Below are positions 19,253 through 28,238 of a DNA stretch of 64,000 nt, one piece after another. Source of the stretch: Bifidobacterium myosotis (GTDB lineage Bacteria > Actinomycetota > Actinomycetes > Actinomycetales > Bifidobacteriaceae). A program made the translations under genes and the position numbers. The DNA lies in assembly GCF_002259745.1 (NCBI RefSeq), contig NZ_MWWW01000006.1, forward strand, positions 1 through 64,000, written 5' to 3'. Position 1 is the stretch's first letter. Each line of letters begins with the position of its first letter. The notes under the pieces were generated by a model. That model ran no database searches. It was given only the letters and a program-made list of their open reading frames with translations, and was not told the origin of the DNA.

Positions 19253-19499
19253 GTGCATCATCCCCCTATATCGTCCGTCATGTGCCATCGACGAGCGCCC
19301 GCCGTCTCGCCGCCCAGCATAGCGTTATCAGGCGCGGACAGCGGCGGCGCGGCTATACGTTTTGCCTATGACCCGTTCCGTACCGCTTCGAAACCGGCGA
19401 GAGCGCCCGACCTTGACGACGAGCATATCCTGCCGTTGATTACCCATCAGGTAGTGGATTCATAGCAGCGCTTGAAGCTCGGCAGGATGCGGCTTGCGG

Positions 19500-19528
19500 T
19501 TGACGTTGCGTAAAGGGCTACGCTGTTT
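19500..19528 (+). promoter_or_regulatory. Candidate MerR-type promoter of the 19591 gene
   Basis: TTGACG at 19500-19505 is a -35 match. A dyad GCGTA-N6-TACGC at 19508-19523 occupies the spacer that follows. MerR-family activators bind such dyads inside a long spacer and twist the promoter into register. The -10 is weak, as is common for these promoters. Autoregulation is inferred. Confidence 0.5.
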
Positions 19529-19590
19529 GCAACGACGCAGACTGCGCGTCGTAATCAGGAACGGATGATTTCTTGCAAAGGAGATGGGTC

Positions 19591-20568
19591 ATGAGCGAGC
19601 ATGACAATATAGCGAGCAACGAGACCTGTATCAATGCCGGTATGTTCGAAGTGGAGGGTGACCTGCCGGATACGAATCAGCTATGGCCGATAAATCAGGC
19701 CGCTCTAGTCAGCGGCGTGACGACGCGTACGCTACGTTATTACGACGAGACCGGTTTGATCAGGCCAACCGAGACCTCTGTCGGCGGCGAACGATGGTAT
19801 GACTGGCCGACCTTGGTCCGGCTCCAGTTCGTGATACTGTTGCGCGATGCCGGACTGTCTGTCGCGGACATCGCCGCGATAGCACAGCCGGGGACACACG
19901 ACGTCCGACAGATAATCGATGCCAAGACGGAGGATATGCACCGCGAAATCGCAGCAATACAACACAAGCTGCAAGTGCTGCACAACCTGTCTGACCTGTG
20001 CAACGATAACGGCGACATTCCCCAGATGAGCCAAACCGAATCCAATCCTGCACTGGCTCGATATGGAATCGCCGCAGCGGAACGATGGAGCGAACTATCC
20101 GAAGAGCAACGCAAACGAGTAGAACGGGCGCAGGACGATGCCAAACGCCATGCACATGAAACGATCCTTGCCGATGCTAAGCAATGGGAACAACTGTTCG
20201 AGACTGGTGTCTCCCCGGATTCGACGGAAGCGCAACAACTGGCCGAACGCATCATGAACCGGAACATTCAAGCGGCAGCGCGAACGGCACTGCCGGCCGG
20301 TCAACCATCCGAAGCAACGGCGAACACCACAATGTCCGATGCCGGTTCGCCGTTACCGGCCACGCCGTTGTCGGCCACGCTTGGTGCGATTCGCACCGCG
20401 TTGACTGGCGACCCACGTTTTGCCGACCCATGCGGTGCGGCGCTTTACGGCAGCAAGGCCTGCGCGGACTTCGTCAACGAGGCCACCCGCATCCACACGC
20501 AGCATGTCGCCGAACGTTTTGCGAATGATGCACGGCCAGACAGCTTCTTAGCGTCAGCGGATAGTTGA
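19591..20568 (+). CDS. MerR-family regulator with TipAS-like C-terminal domain
   Basis: 325 residues from the ATG at 19591, with AAAGGAG seven bases upstream. A 30-residue leader precedes a MerR helix-turn-helix (INQAALVSGVTTRTLRYYDETGLI, then RWYDWPTLVRLQFVILLRDAGLSVADI). A long coiled-coil (about 100-140) follows. The C-terminal region (about 150-320) has features of the TipAS drug-recognition fold: AAERWSEL, QWEQLFETGVSPDSTEAQQLAERIMN and SKACADFVNEATRIH. TipA-type proteins respond to antimicrobial peptides or other ligands. An insertion rich in Ala, Thr and Pro splits the C-terminal region. A MerR-type dyad lies upstream. Confidence 0.85.
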   Translation: MSEHDNIASNETCINAGMFEVEGDLPDTNQLWPINQAALVSGVTTRTLRYYDETGLIRPTETSVGGERWYDWPTLVRLQFVILLRDAGLSVADIAAIAQPGTHDVRQIIDAKTEDMHREIAAIQHKLQVLHNLSDLCNDNGDIPQMSQTESNPALARYGIAAAERWSELSEEQRKRVERAQDDAKRHAHETILADAKQWEQLFETGVSPDSTEAQQLAERIMNRNIQAAARTALPAGQPSEATANTTMSDAGSPLPATPLSATLGAIRTALTGDPRFADPCGAALYGSKACADFVNEATRIHTQHVAERFANDARPDSFLASADS

Positions 20569-20922
20569 TACTCAACAATAACGGAAAGTTCCCTACACGG
20601 TGAGGCAATCCCTACACGGTGGACACCAGCACGGAACTCCCGTCATATACGCGAAGTGCCCGCACGGTGATGTCCCACGTCATCCGTGCCGCGACGGCAA
20701 TCGCACCCTCCACATCGTGACGTCGCCTGCATGCCACCCCGCCCGCACTTCGCTCCACGGTGTAGGGATTACCCCATGATGTAGGGATGCGTTTTTGAAA
20801 AATGGCGGAAATAAGCCGTTTTGCATCCCTACAAGGTGGGAAGTTCCCTACATCATGAGCAATTCCCTACATGATGGGAAGCTCCCTACACGGTGAGGCA
20901 GTCTCTACACGGTAGGGCACCC
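20569..20922. repeat. Phased repeat array A (19-bp units around a hairpin)
   Basis: No gene here. CCCTACA units start at 20827, 20846, 20865 and 20884, with a degenerate one at 20903, exactly 19 bp apart; another lies near 20921. Inverted units (GTAGGG) are at 20762 and 20781, also 19 bp apart. Between the two sets is a hairpin closed by GTAGGGATGC and its complement. A detached part with two units (20591 and 20610) occurs at the left end, followed by a stretch shared with array B (ATACGCGAAGTGCCC). The array runs to the stop codon of the ABC-F-like gene. Confidence 0.85.
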
Positions 20923-21495
20923 CTACGCCGCGGACTCCTCCTCCGACACCCCGAAACCGGCGAGGCGCAGGAACCATTCGTCATGGGACACCACGACCAG
21001 TGCACCGGGATACCCCGCCAGCATGCTGGCCAACGCCTTCTTGGACGACAAGTCGACATGGTTCGTCGGCTCGTCGAGAATCAGCACATCGGGCCGCAAC
21101 GTCAACGCACAGGCGATCTGCACACGTTTGCGTTCCCCGCCGGACAGTCTCGCGAACGCATACGGCCAGTCATCACCCAATTGCAGATCGTCACGCACGG
21201 CGATGGCCTCGGGCGACCAGTCGGCCGCGAAATCCTCGAGGTTCGCCGGCCGGACAGCGATATCCTGCGGACAATACCCGATAACCAACCGCCGGGGATT
21301 GGGCGTCACGGTTCCCGAATCCGGGCATAGTTCGCCGCGCACGATCGACATCAGTGTGGATTTGCCGATGCCGTTGTCGCCGAGCACGGCCGTCCAACCC
21401 AGCGGGAACGTTGTGCCGACGTGTTGGAACAGGGGTTCCGGCGCGTGGGGGTAGGTGAAGGTGACATCGTTCACAGTAAGCATGGTTGGTTGCAT
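20923..21495 (-). CDS. ABC-F-like ATPase, single domain, probably truncated
   Basis: 190 residues from the ATG at 21493-21495 (AAAGG upstream). It has one ATPase domain: Walker A GDNGIGKST, Q-loop YCPQD, signature LSGGERKR, Walker B VLILDEPTNHVD, and switch VVVSHDEWFL. The EPTNHVD and SHDxxFL forms are typical of ABC-F proteins, which act on ribosomes and have two such domains in about 500-600 residues. Here only one remains, and the frame stops where repeat array A begins. It is therefore likely a truncated ABC-F or a stand-alone half protein. No membrane segment is present. Confidence 0.75.
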   Translation of the reverse strand: MQPTMLTVNDVTFTYPHAPEPLFQHVGTTFPLGWTAVLGDNGIGKSTLMSIVRGELCPDSGTVTPNPRRLVIGYCPQDIAVRPANLEDFAADWSPEAIAVRDDLQLGDDWPYAFARLSGGERKRVQIACALTLRPDVLILDEPTNHVDLSSKKALASMLAGYPGALVVVSHDEWFLRLAGFGVSEEESAA

Positions 21496-21981
21496 AGTCA
21501 CGCCTTTCGTTCATGGCGTGCCTCGATAGTCAGGCTGGGCTCGCGCCCGGTGATGACGGTATGGAACCGATGGGGAACGACGACAGACCCGCTGGCTGTT
21601 TGCGGTTCATCGATGCTGACTCATGCATCGATGTTGACCCATAATGCAGCCGATACGACCCAGTGACTCAATCCCTCGAATGATGACACGCGGCGGCACG
21701 CTTCAGCGCGTGGGTTCCGCTTCTTGCCGTCATCATTCACAGACGCAACGTCGATCGATTCCTTTCGCCGGTCTCCTTGGCATATGGGGAAGACCTCCAA
21801 CAATGCACGTTCACGATATAACCGACTTGTGACATGAGCAAAGTCACGAGCGGCAACTGCATCGCGGCTCTTCGTACGCATGTTCGTCATTCGCATCGCA
21901 GAAGCGAACCATGCACGTTGAGTTATCCACATTGCCCGTTTTCATGCCGATGCCGCTCGCGAATCGGTTATCATGCCCGGC
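21496..21981. other. Divergent intergenic region with leader hairpin
   Basis: These 486 bases lie between the divergent ABC-F-like and endonuclease-like genes; I see no gene. GAATGATGAC at 21678-21687 pairs with 21729-21738 (10 bp), enclosing a second CACGC/GCGTG stem. CATCGATG occurs twice, at 21608 and 21626. CACGCC and GGCGTG flank the ABC-F ribosome site. A DnaA-box-like TTATCCACA is at 21923-21931. Structured leaders are common upstream of ABC-F genes, where they act as attenuators, but a leader peptide is not evident. Confidence 0.5.
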
Positions 21982-22974
21982 ATGAGTACCGCATACAACT
22001 ATCGTGAGACGACGCAGTCCGGGGAAATCCAGAACTACGTGCGTCAGGACCTCTCCGCCCAGTCCGCCGCGAAATCGGCGGACTGTCAGACACTGCTTTC
22101 GCACATGCGCACCGACCGAACCATCTGCTTCTCGCTGCATACGGCGCTGGAGCTCTATGCCATCGAACGCCCACGACGCTGCACGCTGCCGGCGAGCGAT
22201 TTCTACATCACCACTCGGGACCACAGACACCGCTCCACGATGAACAACGTCTTGTATCGAACCTGGAACCAGCCGTTCGCAATATGCACGTTGACGAACG
22301 GCCTGACATGCATGCATCCGCTGGATACGTGGATCCAGTACGCGCAATATCTCGACCTTGACGAGCTGGTGGTGCTCGGCGAGGCGATCGCCCGACGGTT
22401 CCGGTATTCCGTCGATCAGTTCCGAAACCGGCTTGCGGCGTTCCGGCGCATCGTGGGACGTACGCGCTGCGAGAAGGCGCTGGAATTGCTCCGAACCTCC
22501 GATTCCGTCCAGGAGACACGCGCCCGGCTCGCACTGCTGCGGTTCGGACTTCCCTCGCCGGACATGCATCACGTCATCACCGGGGCGAACGGCAATGCCG
22601 GATACACCGTTGATATGGCGTATCCAGCCAGCAAAGTATGCATCGAATACGATGGCGACCATCACCGTCGCTTCCGCAGCCAATACGTGCGGGACCAGCG
22701 CAAACGCCGCGAATTGCGGGCCATGGGATGGACGGTTATCGAGGTGTTCGCGGATGATCTGTGGAACGAGCCGAATCAGCGCGAATTCGCGCAGCATGTC
22801 GCCAACGCGTTGCATGTTCCGTTCACCGGCCGGCCGGAACGCCCATTCCGAGCGCTGGCCGACCCGACGATTGCGGTCAACGCACGTCAAGGCGAACACC
22901 AGCGGCGCGCACGCAGGCAAAATGATGCCCGTTCGCACCCGCAACAACCCCACGGTGTAGGGATTACCCCATGA
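21982..22974 (+). CDS. DUF559/VSR-like endonuclease-domain protein
   Basis: 330 residues from the ATG at 21982; no clear ribosome site, and an ATG three codons upstream is an alternative. The C-terminal part has the PD-(D/E)XK-like pattern of DUF559 and very-short-patch repair nucleases: YTVDMAYPASKVCIEYDGDHH, then RDQRKRRELRAMGWTVIEVF and DDLW. The N-terminal 200 residues look like the helix-rich region found in these actinobacterial proteins, resembling abortive-infection AbiEi-type proteins. Biological role is unknown. The last residues (HGVGITP and stop) are encoded by repeat array B, so the native C-terminus may have been replaced. Confidence 0.75.
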   Translation: MSTAYNYRETTQSGEIQNYVRQDLSAQSAAKSADCQTLLSHMRTDRTICFSLHTALELYAIERPRRCTLPASDFYITTRDHRHRSTMNNVLYRTWNQPFAICTLTNGLTCMHPLDTWIQYAQYLDLDELVVLGEAIARRFRYSVDQFRNRLAAFRRIVGRTRCEKALELLRTSDSVQETRARLALLRFGLPSPDMHHVITGANGNAGYTVDMAYPASKVCIEYDGDHHRRFRSQYVRDQRKRRELRAMGWTVIEVFADDLWNEPNQREFAQHVANALHVPFTGRPERPFRALADPTIAVNARQGEHQRRARRQNDARSHPQQPHGVGITP

Positions 22975-23130
22975 TGTAGGGATGCGTTTTTGAACAATGG
23001 CGGAAACAAGCCGTTTTGCATCCCTACACGGTGGGAAGTTCCCTACATGGTGGGAAGTTCCCTACACGGTGGGGCAATCCCTACACGGTGGGCGCCGGCA
23101 CGAGACGCCCGGCATATACGCGAAGTGCCC
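22951..23130. repeat. Phased repeat array B (second copy of the 19-bp array)
   Basis: Inverted GTAGGG units at 22957 and 22976 (19 bp apart), a hairpin as in array A, then CCCTACA units at 23022, 23041, 23060 and 23079 (all 19 bp apart). About 96 bases from 22951 match 20756-20851 with only three differences. The orientation is the same as array A, so the copies are direct repeats about 2.2 kb apart. The tail ATACGCGAAGTGCCC also recurs from the left part of array A. Confidence 0.88.
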
Positions 23131-23358
23131 ATACAGCCGAAAGCCATACGGGCACTGTATATGTTCAGGCGACTTGTGCGTCCCTCACCACGTTACGGTC
23201 GCAACACCGCAGCGCTGCAACCACAAAGCAACGACGAAGACACTCCGTCACTTAATTTTCGTAGAAAACTGATTTGCGCGTGCGGAGACCGCCGTCCGAA
23301 GCCGAAGGCGCACACACGGTGCGTCGAGGCTGAGGAAAGGCGGTATACGCTCCGCAAA
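23131..23358. other. Spacer downstream of aspS with terminator-type structure
   Basis: No gene is visible. The right part holds the large inverted repeat that brackets the aspS stop codon (separate entry). The left part is unremarkable apart from the tail of repeat array B. Confidence 0.4.
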
Positions 23359-23367
23359 TCAGTTTTC
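23264..23367 (-). terminator. Large hairpin spanning the aspS stop codon
   Basis: GAAAACTGATTTGCG at 23264-23278 is exactly complementary to 23353-23367 (15 bp). The right arm includes the aspS stop. The roughly 75-base loop has inner stems (ACCGCC with GGCGGT, and CGCAC with GTGCG). On the minus strand the distal arm ends in TCAGTTTTC, giving a short U tract. It is probably the aspS terminator, with an unusual duplicated gene end. Confidence 0.6.
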
Positions 23368-25158
23368 GTCTTCGTCGGGGTCGTAGTCGACGCCAGTCTC
23401 TGCGCGCTGCTCGTCCGAAATCGGGGCCGGGGCACCGGTCAGCGGATCGCGGCCACCGCCAGCCTTCGGGAAGGCGATGACGTCGCGGATGGTGTCGGTG
23501 CCAGCGAGGATGGAGACGGTACGGTCCCAACCGAGGGCGATGCCCGCGTGAGGCGGGGCGCCGTACTTGAAAGCCTCGAGCAGGAAGCCGAACTTCTCCT
23601 CGGCCTCCTCCTTGCCAATGCCCAGCACGTTGAGTACACGGTCCTGGATGTCGTCGCGGTGGATACGCACGGAACCGCCGCCCATCTCCTCACCATTGCA
23701 GACGATGTCGTAGGAATCGGACATGGCGTGCTCGGGGTCCTGATCGAACTTGTCGATCCAGTCCTTGCTCGGCATGGTGAACGGGTGGTGCATGGAGGTC
23801 CACTTGGAGTGGCCCACGGCCACATCGTCATCGTCCGGATCGTCGGTGGGCTTGAACAGCGGGAAGTCCACAACCCAAGTGAAGGCGAACTTCTTCGGGT
23901 CGAGCAGGCCTTCGCGGCGGGCGAGCTCCACACGCACGGCGCCGAGCAGCAACTGCGAGGACTCACGGGAACCGGCGGCGAAGAACACGGCATCGCCCGG
24001 CTCGGCACCGACGGCCTCGCGCAGGCCGTTGCGCTCCTCATCGGACAGGTTCTTGGCGACAGGTCCCTTGAGCTCGCCGTCCTCGGCGAAGACCACGTAC
24101 GCAAGGCCCTTGGCGCCACGCTGCTTGGCCCACTCCTGCCATGCGTCGAACTGACGACGCGGCGTGGCGGCGCCACCCTTGAACACGACGGCGCCCACGT
24201 ACGGGGCCTGGAACACACGGAACGGCGTGTTCTTGAAGTAGTCGGTGAGCTCGACGAGCGGGTTGCCGAAGCGCAGATCCGGCTTGTCGGAACCGTACTT
24301 GTCCATGGCCTCCTGCCAGGAGATGCGCGGCAGCGGCAGCTGGACGTCGTAGCCGGCGACCTTCCAGATGGCGGCGATGACCTTCTCGGCCATGGCCATC
24401 ACATCCTCCTGGTCCACGAAGCTCATCTCCATGTCGAGCTGGGTGAACTCGGGCTGACGATCGGCGCGGAAGTCCTCATCGCGGTAGCAGCGGGCAAGCT
24501 GGTAGTAACGCTCGACGCCGGAGACCATGAGAAGCTGCTTGAGCAGCTGCGGGGACTGCGGCAGGGCGTACCAGGAGCCGGGCACCAGACGGGCCGGCAC
24601 CAGGAAGTCGCGTGCGCCTTCCGGCGTGGATTTGATGAACGTCGGCGTCTCCACCTCGGTGAAGTCCATGTCCTCGAGGGCATGGCGGGCGGCCTTGGCC
24701 ATGTCGGAACGCAGCTTCAGGTTGTACTGCATGGACGGGCGACGCAGGTCGAGGTAGCGGTACTTCAGACGCACGTCCTCGCCCGGCAGCTTGTTCTCGG
24801 ACTCGTTCTCGAGCGCGGTGGACACCTGGAACGGCAGGGCGTCGGCCTTGGCGAGAATCTCGATGTTCTCGGCCACGACCTCGATCTTGCCGGTGGCCAG
24901 ATGCGTGTTCTCGTTACCGTCCGGGCGCAGGCGCACCTCGCCGGTCACCTGGATCACGAACTCGCTGCGCAGCGGGCGGGCCACTTCCTCGTCATAGATG
25001 ACGACCTGCACCAGACCGGTGTTGTCGCGCAGATCGATGAAGGCCACGCCACCGTGGTCACGGCGACGATCGACCCAACCGGCGAGGGTGACCTTCTGGC
25101 CGACCAGGGCCTCGGTCACGTCGGTGGCATGATGTGTTCTGTAAGCCGTCTGGCTCAT
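23359..25158 (-). CDS. aspS: Aspartyl-tRNA synthetase
   Basis: 599 residues from the ATG at 25156-25158, preceded by GAGGAGAAG; the frame is open further upstream but codes a Pro/Ser/Arg-rich artefact. An N-terminal OB-fold binds the anticodon ([19 protein letters not shown]). The class II core has motif 2 [20 protein letters not shown] and motif 3 [15 protein letters not shown]. The bacterial-type GAD insertion domain lies around 290-420. It charges tRNA-Asp (and possibly tRNA-Asn where amidotransferase is present). It follows hisS by 49 bases and is probably co-transcribed. Confidence 0.97.
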   Translation of the reverse strand: MSQTAYRTHHATDVTEALVGQKVTLAGWVDRRRDHGGVAFIDLRDNTGLVQVVIYDEEVARPLRSEFVIQVTGEVRLRPDGNENTHLATGKIEVVAENIEILAKADALPFQVSTALENESENKLPGEDVRLKYRYLDLRRPSMQYNLKLRSDMAKAARHALEDMDFTEVETPTFIKSTPEGARDFLVPARLVPGSWYALPQSPQLLKQLLMVSGVERYYQLARCYRDEDFRADRQPEFTQLDMEMSFVDQEDVMAMAEKVIAAIWKVAGYDVQLPLPRISWQEAMDKYGSDKPDLRFGNPLVELTDYFKNTPFRVFQAPYVGAVVFKGGAATPRRQFDAWQEWAKQRGAKGLAYVVFAEDGELKGPVAKNLSDEERNGLREAVGAEPGDAVFFAAGSRESSQLLLGAVRVELARREGLLDPKKFAFTWVVDFPLFKPTDDPDDDDVAVGHSKWTSMHHPFTMPSKDWIDKFDQDPEHAMSDSYDIVCNGEEMGGGSVRIHRDDIQDRVLNVLGIGKEEAEEKFGFLLEAFKYGAPPHAGIALGWDRTVSILAGTDTIRDVIAFPKAGGGRDPLTGAPAPISDEQRAETGVDYDPDEDEN

Positions 25159-25207
25159 TATCTTGCTTCTCCTCGATTTGACTCTGACTCGAATGGATTC
25201 GAATACG

Positions 25208-26599
25208 TCAGATTTCGACGGTTTGCTGGGCAACCACAGTATCCGGCTCCCACGACGTGCAATCGGCGGGCACCTGCTCGCCGGTGACGATGTTCTTGAC
25301 CTCGTCGCCGGCGGATTCCTCGCCCTCGGCGGCACCGGCCGGGAACCACACGTACGGGATGCCGAGCTTGTCCGCATACTTGATCTGCTTGCCGAGCTTG
25401 GCTGCGGTGGGGGCCACGTCGGTGGCGATGCCACGGGCGCGCAGCTGGGCCGCGATGCGGTTGGCCGCGGGACGGTCGTCCTCGTTCCACACGGCCACGA
25501 GCACGGCGGCCGGCGAGACGCGGCTGGCGTGCGCGCCGGCGGTGTGGAGCATGTAGCTCACCAGACGGCTCAGGCCGATGGACAGACCCACGCCCGGGTA
25601 CTTGCGGTTGCCCTGCGAGGCGAGGTTGTCGTACCGTCCGCCGGAGCAGATCGAGCCAAGCGATGCGGCGCCGTCGAGGAAGGTCTCGTAGACGGAACCG
25701 GTGTAGTAGTCGAGTCCGCGGGCGATCTTGAGGTCCGCGATGACGGAGCCCGGACGGATGGCGGCGGCCTCATCCACGATCATGGCGAGGGTGTCGAGTC
25801 CCTGACGGGCCAGCTCATAGGCCTCGGAATCCTTGGCGATGCCGTGCGCCTCGCACAGAGCGTCGAACTTGGCGGCCAGTTCGCTGCCATCGGCGGCGGT
25901 CAGGCCTGCGAGCTCGAGACACGCGCGGGCCTGGCCCTCGGTGGCACCGCAGGTTTCGACCAGCAGCTTGGCCACCTCATCGGCGCCGATCTTGTCCAGT
26001 TTGTCGATCTCGCGCAGCACGCCCTCGATGTCCGTCAGTCCCAGCCCACGGTAGAAGCCCTCGGACAGCTTGCGGTTGTTGGCGTGCACGGTGGCCTTGG
26101 GCAGGCCGAACGCGCGCAGTTCCTCGAGCGCAGAGACCATGACCAGCGGCAGCTCCACCTCGTAGTGGTCGGGCAGCTCACCGGCGCCGATCACGTCGAT
26201 ATCGGCCTGGACGAACTCGCGGAAGCGGCCCTCCTGCGGACGCTCGCCGCGCCACACCTTCTGAATCTGCCAACGCTTGAACGGGAAGGCCAGATCGCCG
26301 GAATGCTCCACCACGTACCGGCTCAGCGGCACGGTCAGGTCGAAGTGCAGGCCCAGACGATCCTCAATCGGCGTGTCCGATTCGTGACCGACCTCCTGCA
26401 GACGGCTCAGCAAGTAGATCTCCTTGCTGGTCTCGCCCTTTTTCAGCAGAGAAGCGCCGGTTTCCACCGCTCTCGTCTCGATGCCGATGAAGCCATTGAG
26501 CTCAAAAACCTTACGAAGCGTATCGATGACACGCTGCTCCACAACACGCTCGGAGGGGAGCCACTCCGGAAATCCTGATATTGATGCACCTTTAGCCAC
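25208..26599 (-). CDS. hisS: Histidyl-tRNA synthetase
   Basis: 463 residues beginning with a GTG at 26597-26599. Class II motifs are present: motif 2 ([20 protein letters not shown] region), the histidine-A-like motif [12 protein letters not shown] and motif 3 [14 protein letters not shown]. The C-terminal anticodon-binding domain starts near 345 ([18 protein letters not shown]). No ribosome site is visible, and a promoter ends right at the GTG, suggesting a leaderless mRNA. First gene of hisS-aspS. Confidence 0.96.
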   Translation of the reverse strand: MAKGASISGFPEWLPSERVVEQRVIDTLRKVFELNGFIGIETRAVETGASLLKKGETSKEIYLLSRLQEVGHESDTPIEDRLGLHFDLTVPLSRYVVEHSGDLAFPFKRWQIQKVWRGERPQEGRFREFVQADIDVIGAGELPDHYEVELPLVMVSALEELRAFGLPKATVHANNRKLSEGFYRGLGLTDIEGVLREIDKLDKIGADEVAKLLVETCGATEGQARACLELAGLTAADGSELAAKFDALCEAHGIAKDSEAYELARQGLDTLAMIVDEAAAIRPGSVIADLKIARGLDYYTGSVYETFLDGAASLGSICSGGRYDNLASQGNRKYPGVGLSIGLSRLVSYMLHTAGAHASRVSPAAVLVAVWNEDDRPAANRIAAQLRARGIATDVAPTAAKLGKQIKYADKLGIPYVWFPAGAAEGEESAGDEVKNIVTGEQVPADCTSWEPDTVVAQQTVEI

Positions 26600-26603
26600 G
26601 AAA

Positions 26604-26631
26604 TCAATATAATAAGTGAGGGCTGCGTCAA
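26604..26631 (-). promoter_or_regulatory. hisS promoter, probably leaderless
   Basis: On the minus strand TTGACG (26631-26626) is followed after 16 bp by TATTGA (26609-26604). Transcription would start at or within a base or two of the GTG at 26599. The absence of any Shine-Dalgarno sequence agrees. Confidence 0.55.
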
Positions 26632-26699
26632 AGCCTCCCGTTCATCCGGGATGCGGAGGCGACCCACCCACTTACTCTACGCTTGTTAAGGAGCTGGCC

Positions 26700-28157
26700 A
26701 TGGCCGACGAAACTGTCACCGAAACCGAACACACCACCGCACCCGAGGCGCAGGCATCGACGCCCGCGCCCGCAGCACCCGCGGCCAGCCCGGCGGTCAA
26801 GCCGAGCCCGGTTTCCATCCCGAAGCCGCACGCCCCCTCCCCCGCCGCGTTCGCCAAGAAGGCCCCTGCCGTGAAGCATGCTACCCCGGCCCCAGCTGCG
26901 CCGGCCGGCTACTCCGAAGAGGATGTCAAGGCCGCCGAGGCGTTCGGCCGCGTGGACGACAACGGCACCGTGTTCGTCAAGGAAGGCGACTCGGAGCGCG
27001 AGGTCGGCCAGTTCCCGGATGTCTCCAAGGAGGAGGCTCTGGCCCTGTACGCCCGTCGCTTCCTGGACCTCAAGGCCAAGCTCGACCTGCTGGCCGGCCG
27101 TCTGGCTTCCCCGAACGTCAAGGCCCGTGAGATCGACGACTCCCTGAAGCTGCTGAGCGAGGAGACCGCCGAGCCGGCCGTCGTGGGCGATATCGCCGCC
27201 CTCAAGGCCCAGCTCGAGGAGCTGAAGGCCGCCGGCGAGGCGCGCAAGACCCAGCTGTCCGAGGCGCGCAAGGCCGCTGTGGCCAAGGCCGTGGCCGAGC
27301 GCACCGCCATCGTCGAGAAGGCCGAGGCACTGGCCGCTTCTCTGGGCGACAACACCAACTGGCGTTCCACCGCCGACAAGTTCCGCAACCTCTTCGAGGA
27401 GTGGCAGAACCACCAGCGCACCACCGTGCGCATCGACAAGCCGGAGGCCGAGGCCCTGTGGAAGCGCTTCTCCGCCGCCCGCACCACCTTCAACCAGGCC
27501 CGCCGCAAGTGGGCTCAGGCGCGCGACACCGAGCGCAACCACGCCAAGGAGGTCAAGGAGGCGATCATCGCCGAGGCCAACGAGCTCAAGGACTCCACCG
27601 CTTGGGGCGAGACCTCCCGCAAGTTCAACGACCTCATGGACCGCTGGAAGAAGGCGGGCCGCGCCGGCCGCAACGAGGACGACGAGCTGTGGGCGAAGTT
27701 CCGCGAGGCTGCCGACGCCTTCTTCAACGCCCGTCAGGCCGATCGTGACCAGATCAACGCCGACGAGAAGGTGAATCTGGCCAAGAAGGAGGAGCTGCTG
27801 GTCAAGGCCGAGGCTCTGGTGCCGGTCAAGACCGATGCCGAGGCCAAGAAGGCCCGTCAGGAGCTCGCCAAGATCCAGGAGGAGTGGGATCAGATCGGTT
27901 ACGTGCCGCGTGACGACATGCGTCGCATCGAGAACCGCCTGGACGCTGTGGACAAGCAGATCAAGGCCGTCGAGGACGCCGCTTGGAAGCAGTCCGACCC
28001 GGAGGCCGACGCCCGTCGTTCCAGCTTCGAGGAGCAGCTCAACGCGCAGCTCGCCGAGCTTGACGAGAGGATCGCCGCCGAGTCCGACCCGAAGAAGAAG
28101 GCCAAGCTCGAGGCCGAGAAGGCCACCAAGGAACAGTGGCTCAACGCCATCAAGTGA
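26700..28157 (+). CDS. DUF349 coiled-coil protein
   Basis: 485 residues from the ATG at 26700 (AAGGAG upstream). The first 75 residues are Ala/Pro-rich and disordered. The rest is predominantly helical with at least three DUF349 repeats, each with the W-x-x-x pattern: NWRSTADKFRNLFEEWQNH, WGETSRKFNDLMDRWKKAGR and IQEEWDQIGYVPRDD. Residues near the C-terminus form coiled-coil. DUF349 proteins are cytoplasmic and of uncertain function; some have links to stress or nucleic-acid metabolism. Very strong codon bias (nearly all GCC, CTG, AAG) suggests high expression. It is divergent from hisS. Confidence 0.88.
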   Translation: MADETVTETEHTTAPEAQASTPAPAAPAASPAVKPSPVSIPKPHAPSPAAFAKKAPAVKHATPAPAAPAGYSEEDVKAAEAFGRVDDNGTVFVKEGDSEREVGQFPDVSKEEALALYARRFLDLKAKLDLLAGRLASPNVKAREIDDSLKLLSEETAEPAVVGDIAALKAQLEELKAAGEARKTQLSEARKAAVAKAVAERTAIVEKAEALAASLGDNTNWRSTADKFRNLFEEWQNHQRTTVRIDKPEAEALWKRFSAARTTFNQARRKWAQARDTERNHAKEVKEAIIAEANELKDSTAWGETSRKFNDLMDRWKKAGRAGRNEDDELWAKFREAADAFFNARQADRDQINADEKVNLAKKEELLVKAEALVPVKTDAEAKKARQELAKIQEEWDQIGYVPRDDMRRIENRLDAVDKQIKAVEDAAWKQSDPEADARRSSFEEQLNAQLAELDERIAAESDPKKKAKLEAEKATKEQWLNAIK

Positions 28158-28200
28158 ATCCGGCTACGGCTTGATGAACTGACCGCTTGCAGCTGACTCT

Positions 28201-28238
28201 CGAAAGGCTCCTTCCCCTGTGTGGGGAGGAGCCTTTCG
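28201..28238 (+). terminator. Terminator hairpin after the DUF349 gene
   Basis: CGAAAGGCTCCT (28201-28212) pairs with 28227-28238, and CCCC with GGGG inside, giving a 16-bp stem and 5-base loop. There is no clear U tract downstream, so the hairpin may be a rho-independent terminator of the stem-only type common in this group. Confidence 0.65.

Noticed and set aside
20591-23095. The 19-bp arrays as CRISPR
   Set aside because: Unit and spacing are too short, spacers are not variable in the CRISPR sense, and no cas genes are near.
25159-25434. N-terminal extension of aspS
   Set aside because: It is Pro/Ser/Arg-rich noise overlapping hisS; the ATG at 25158 has a strong ribosome site.
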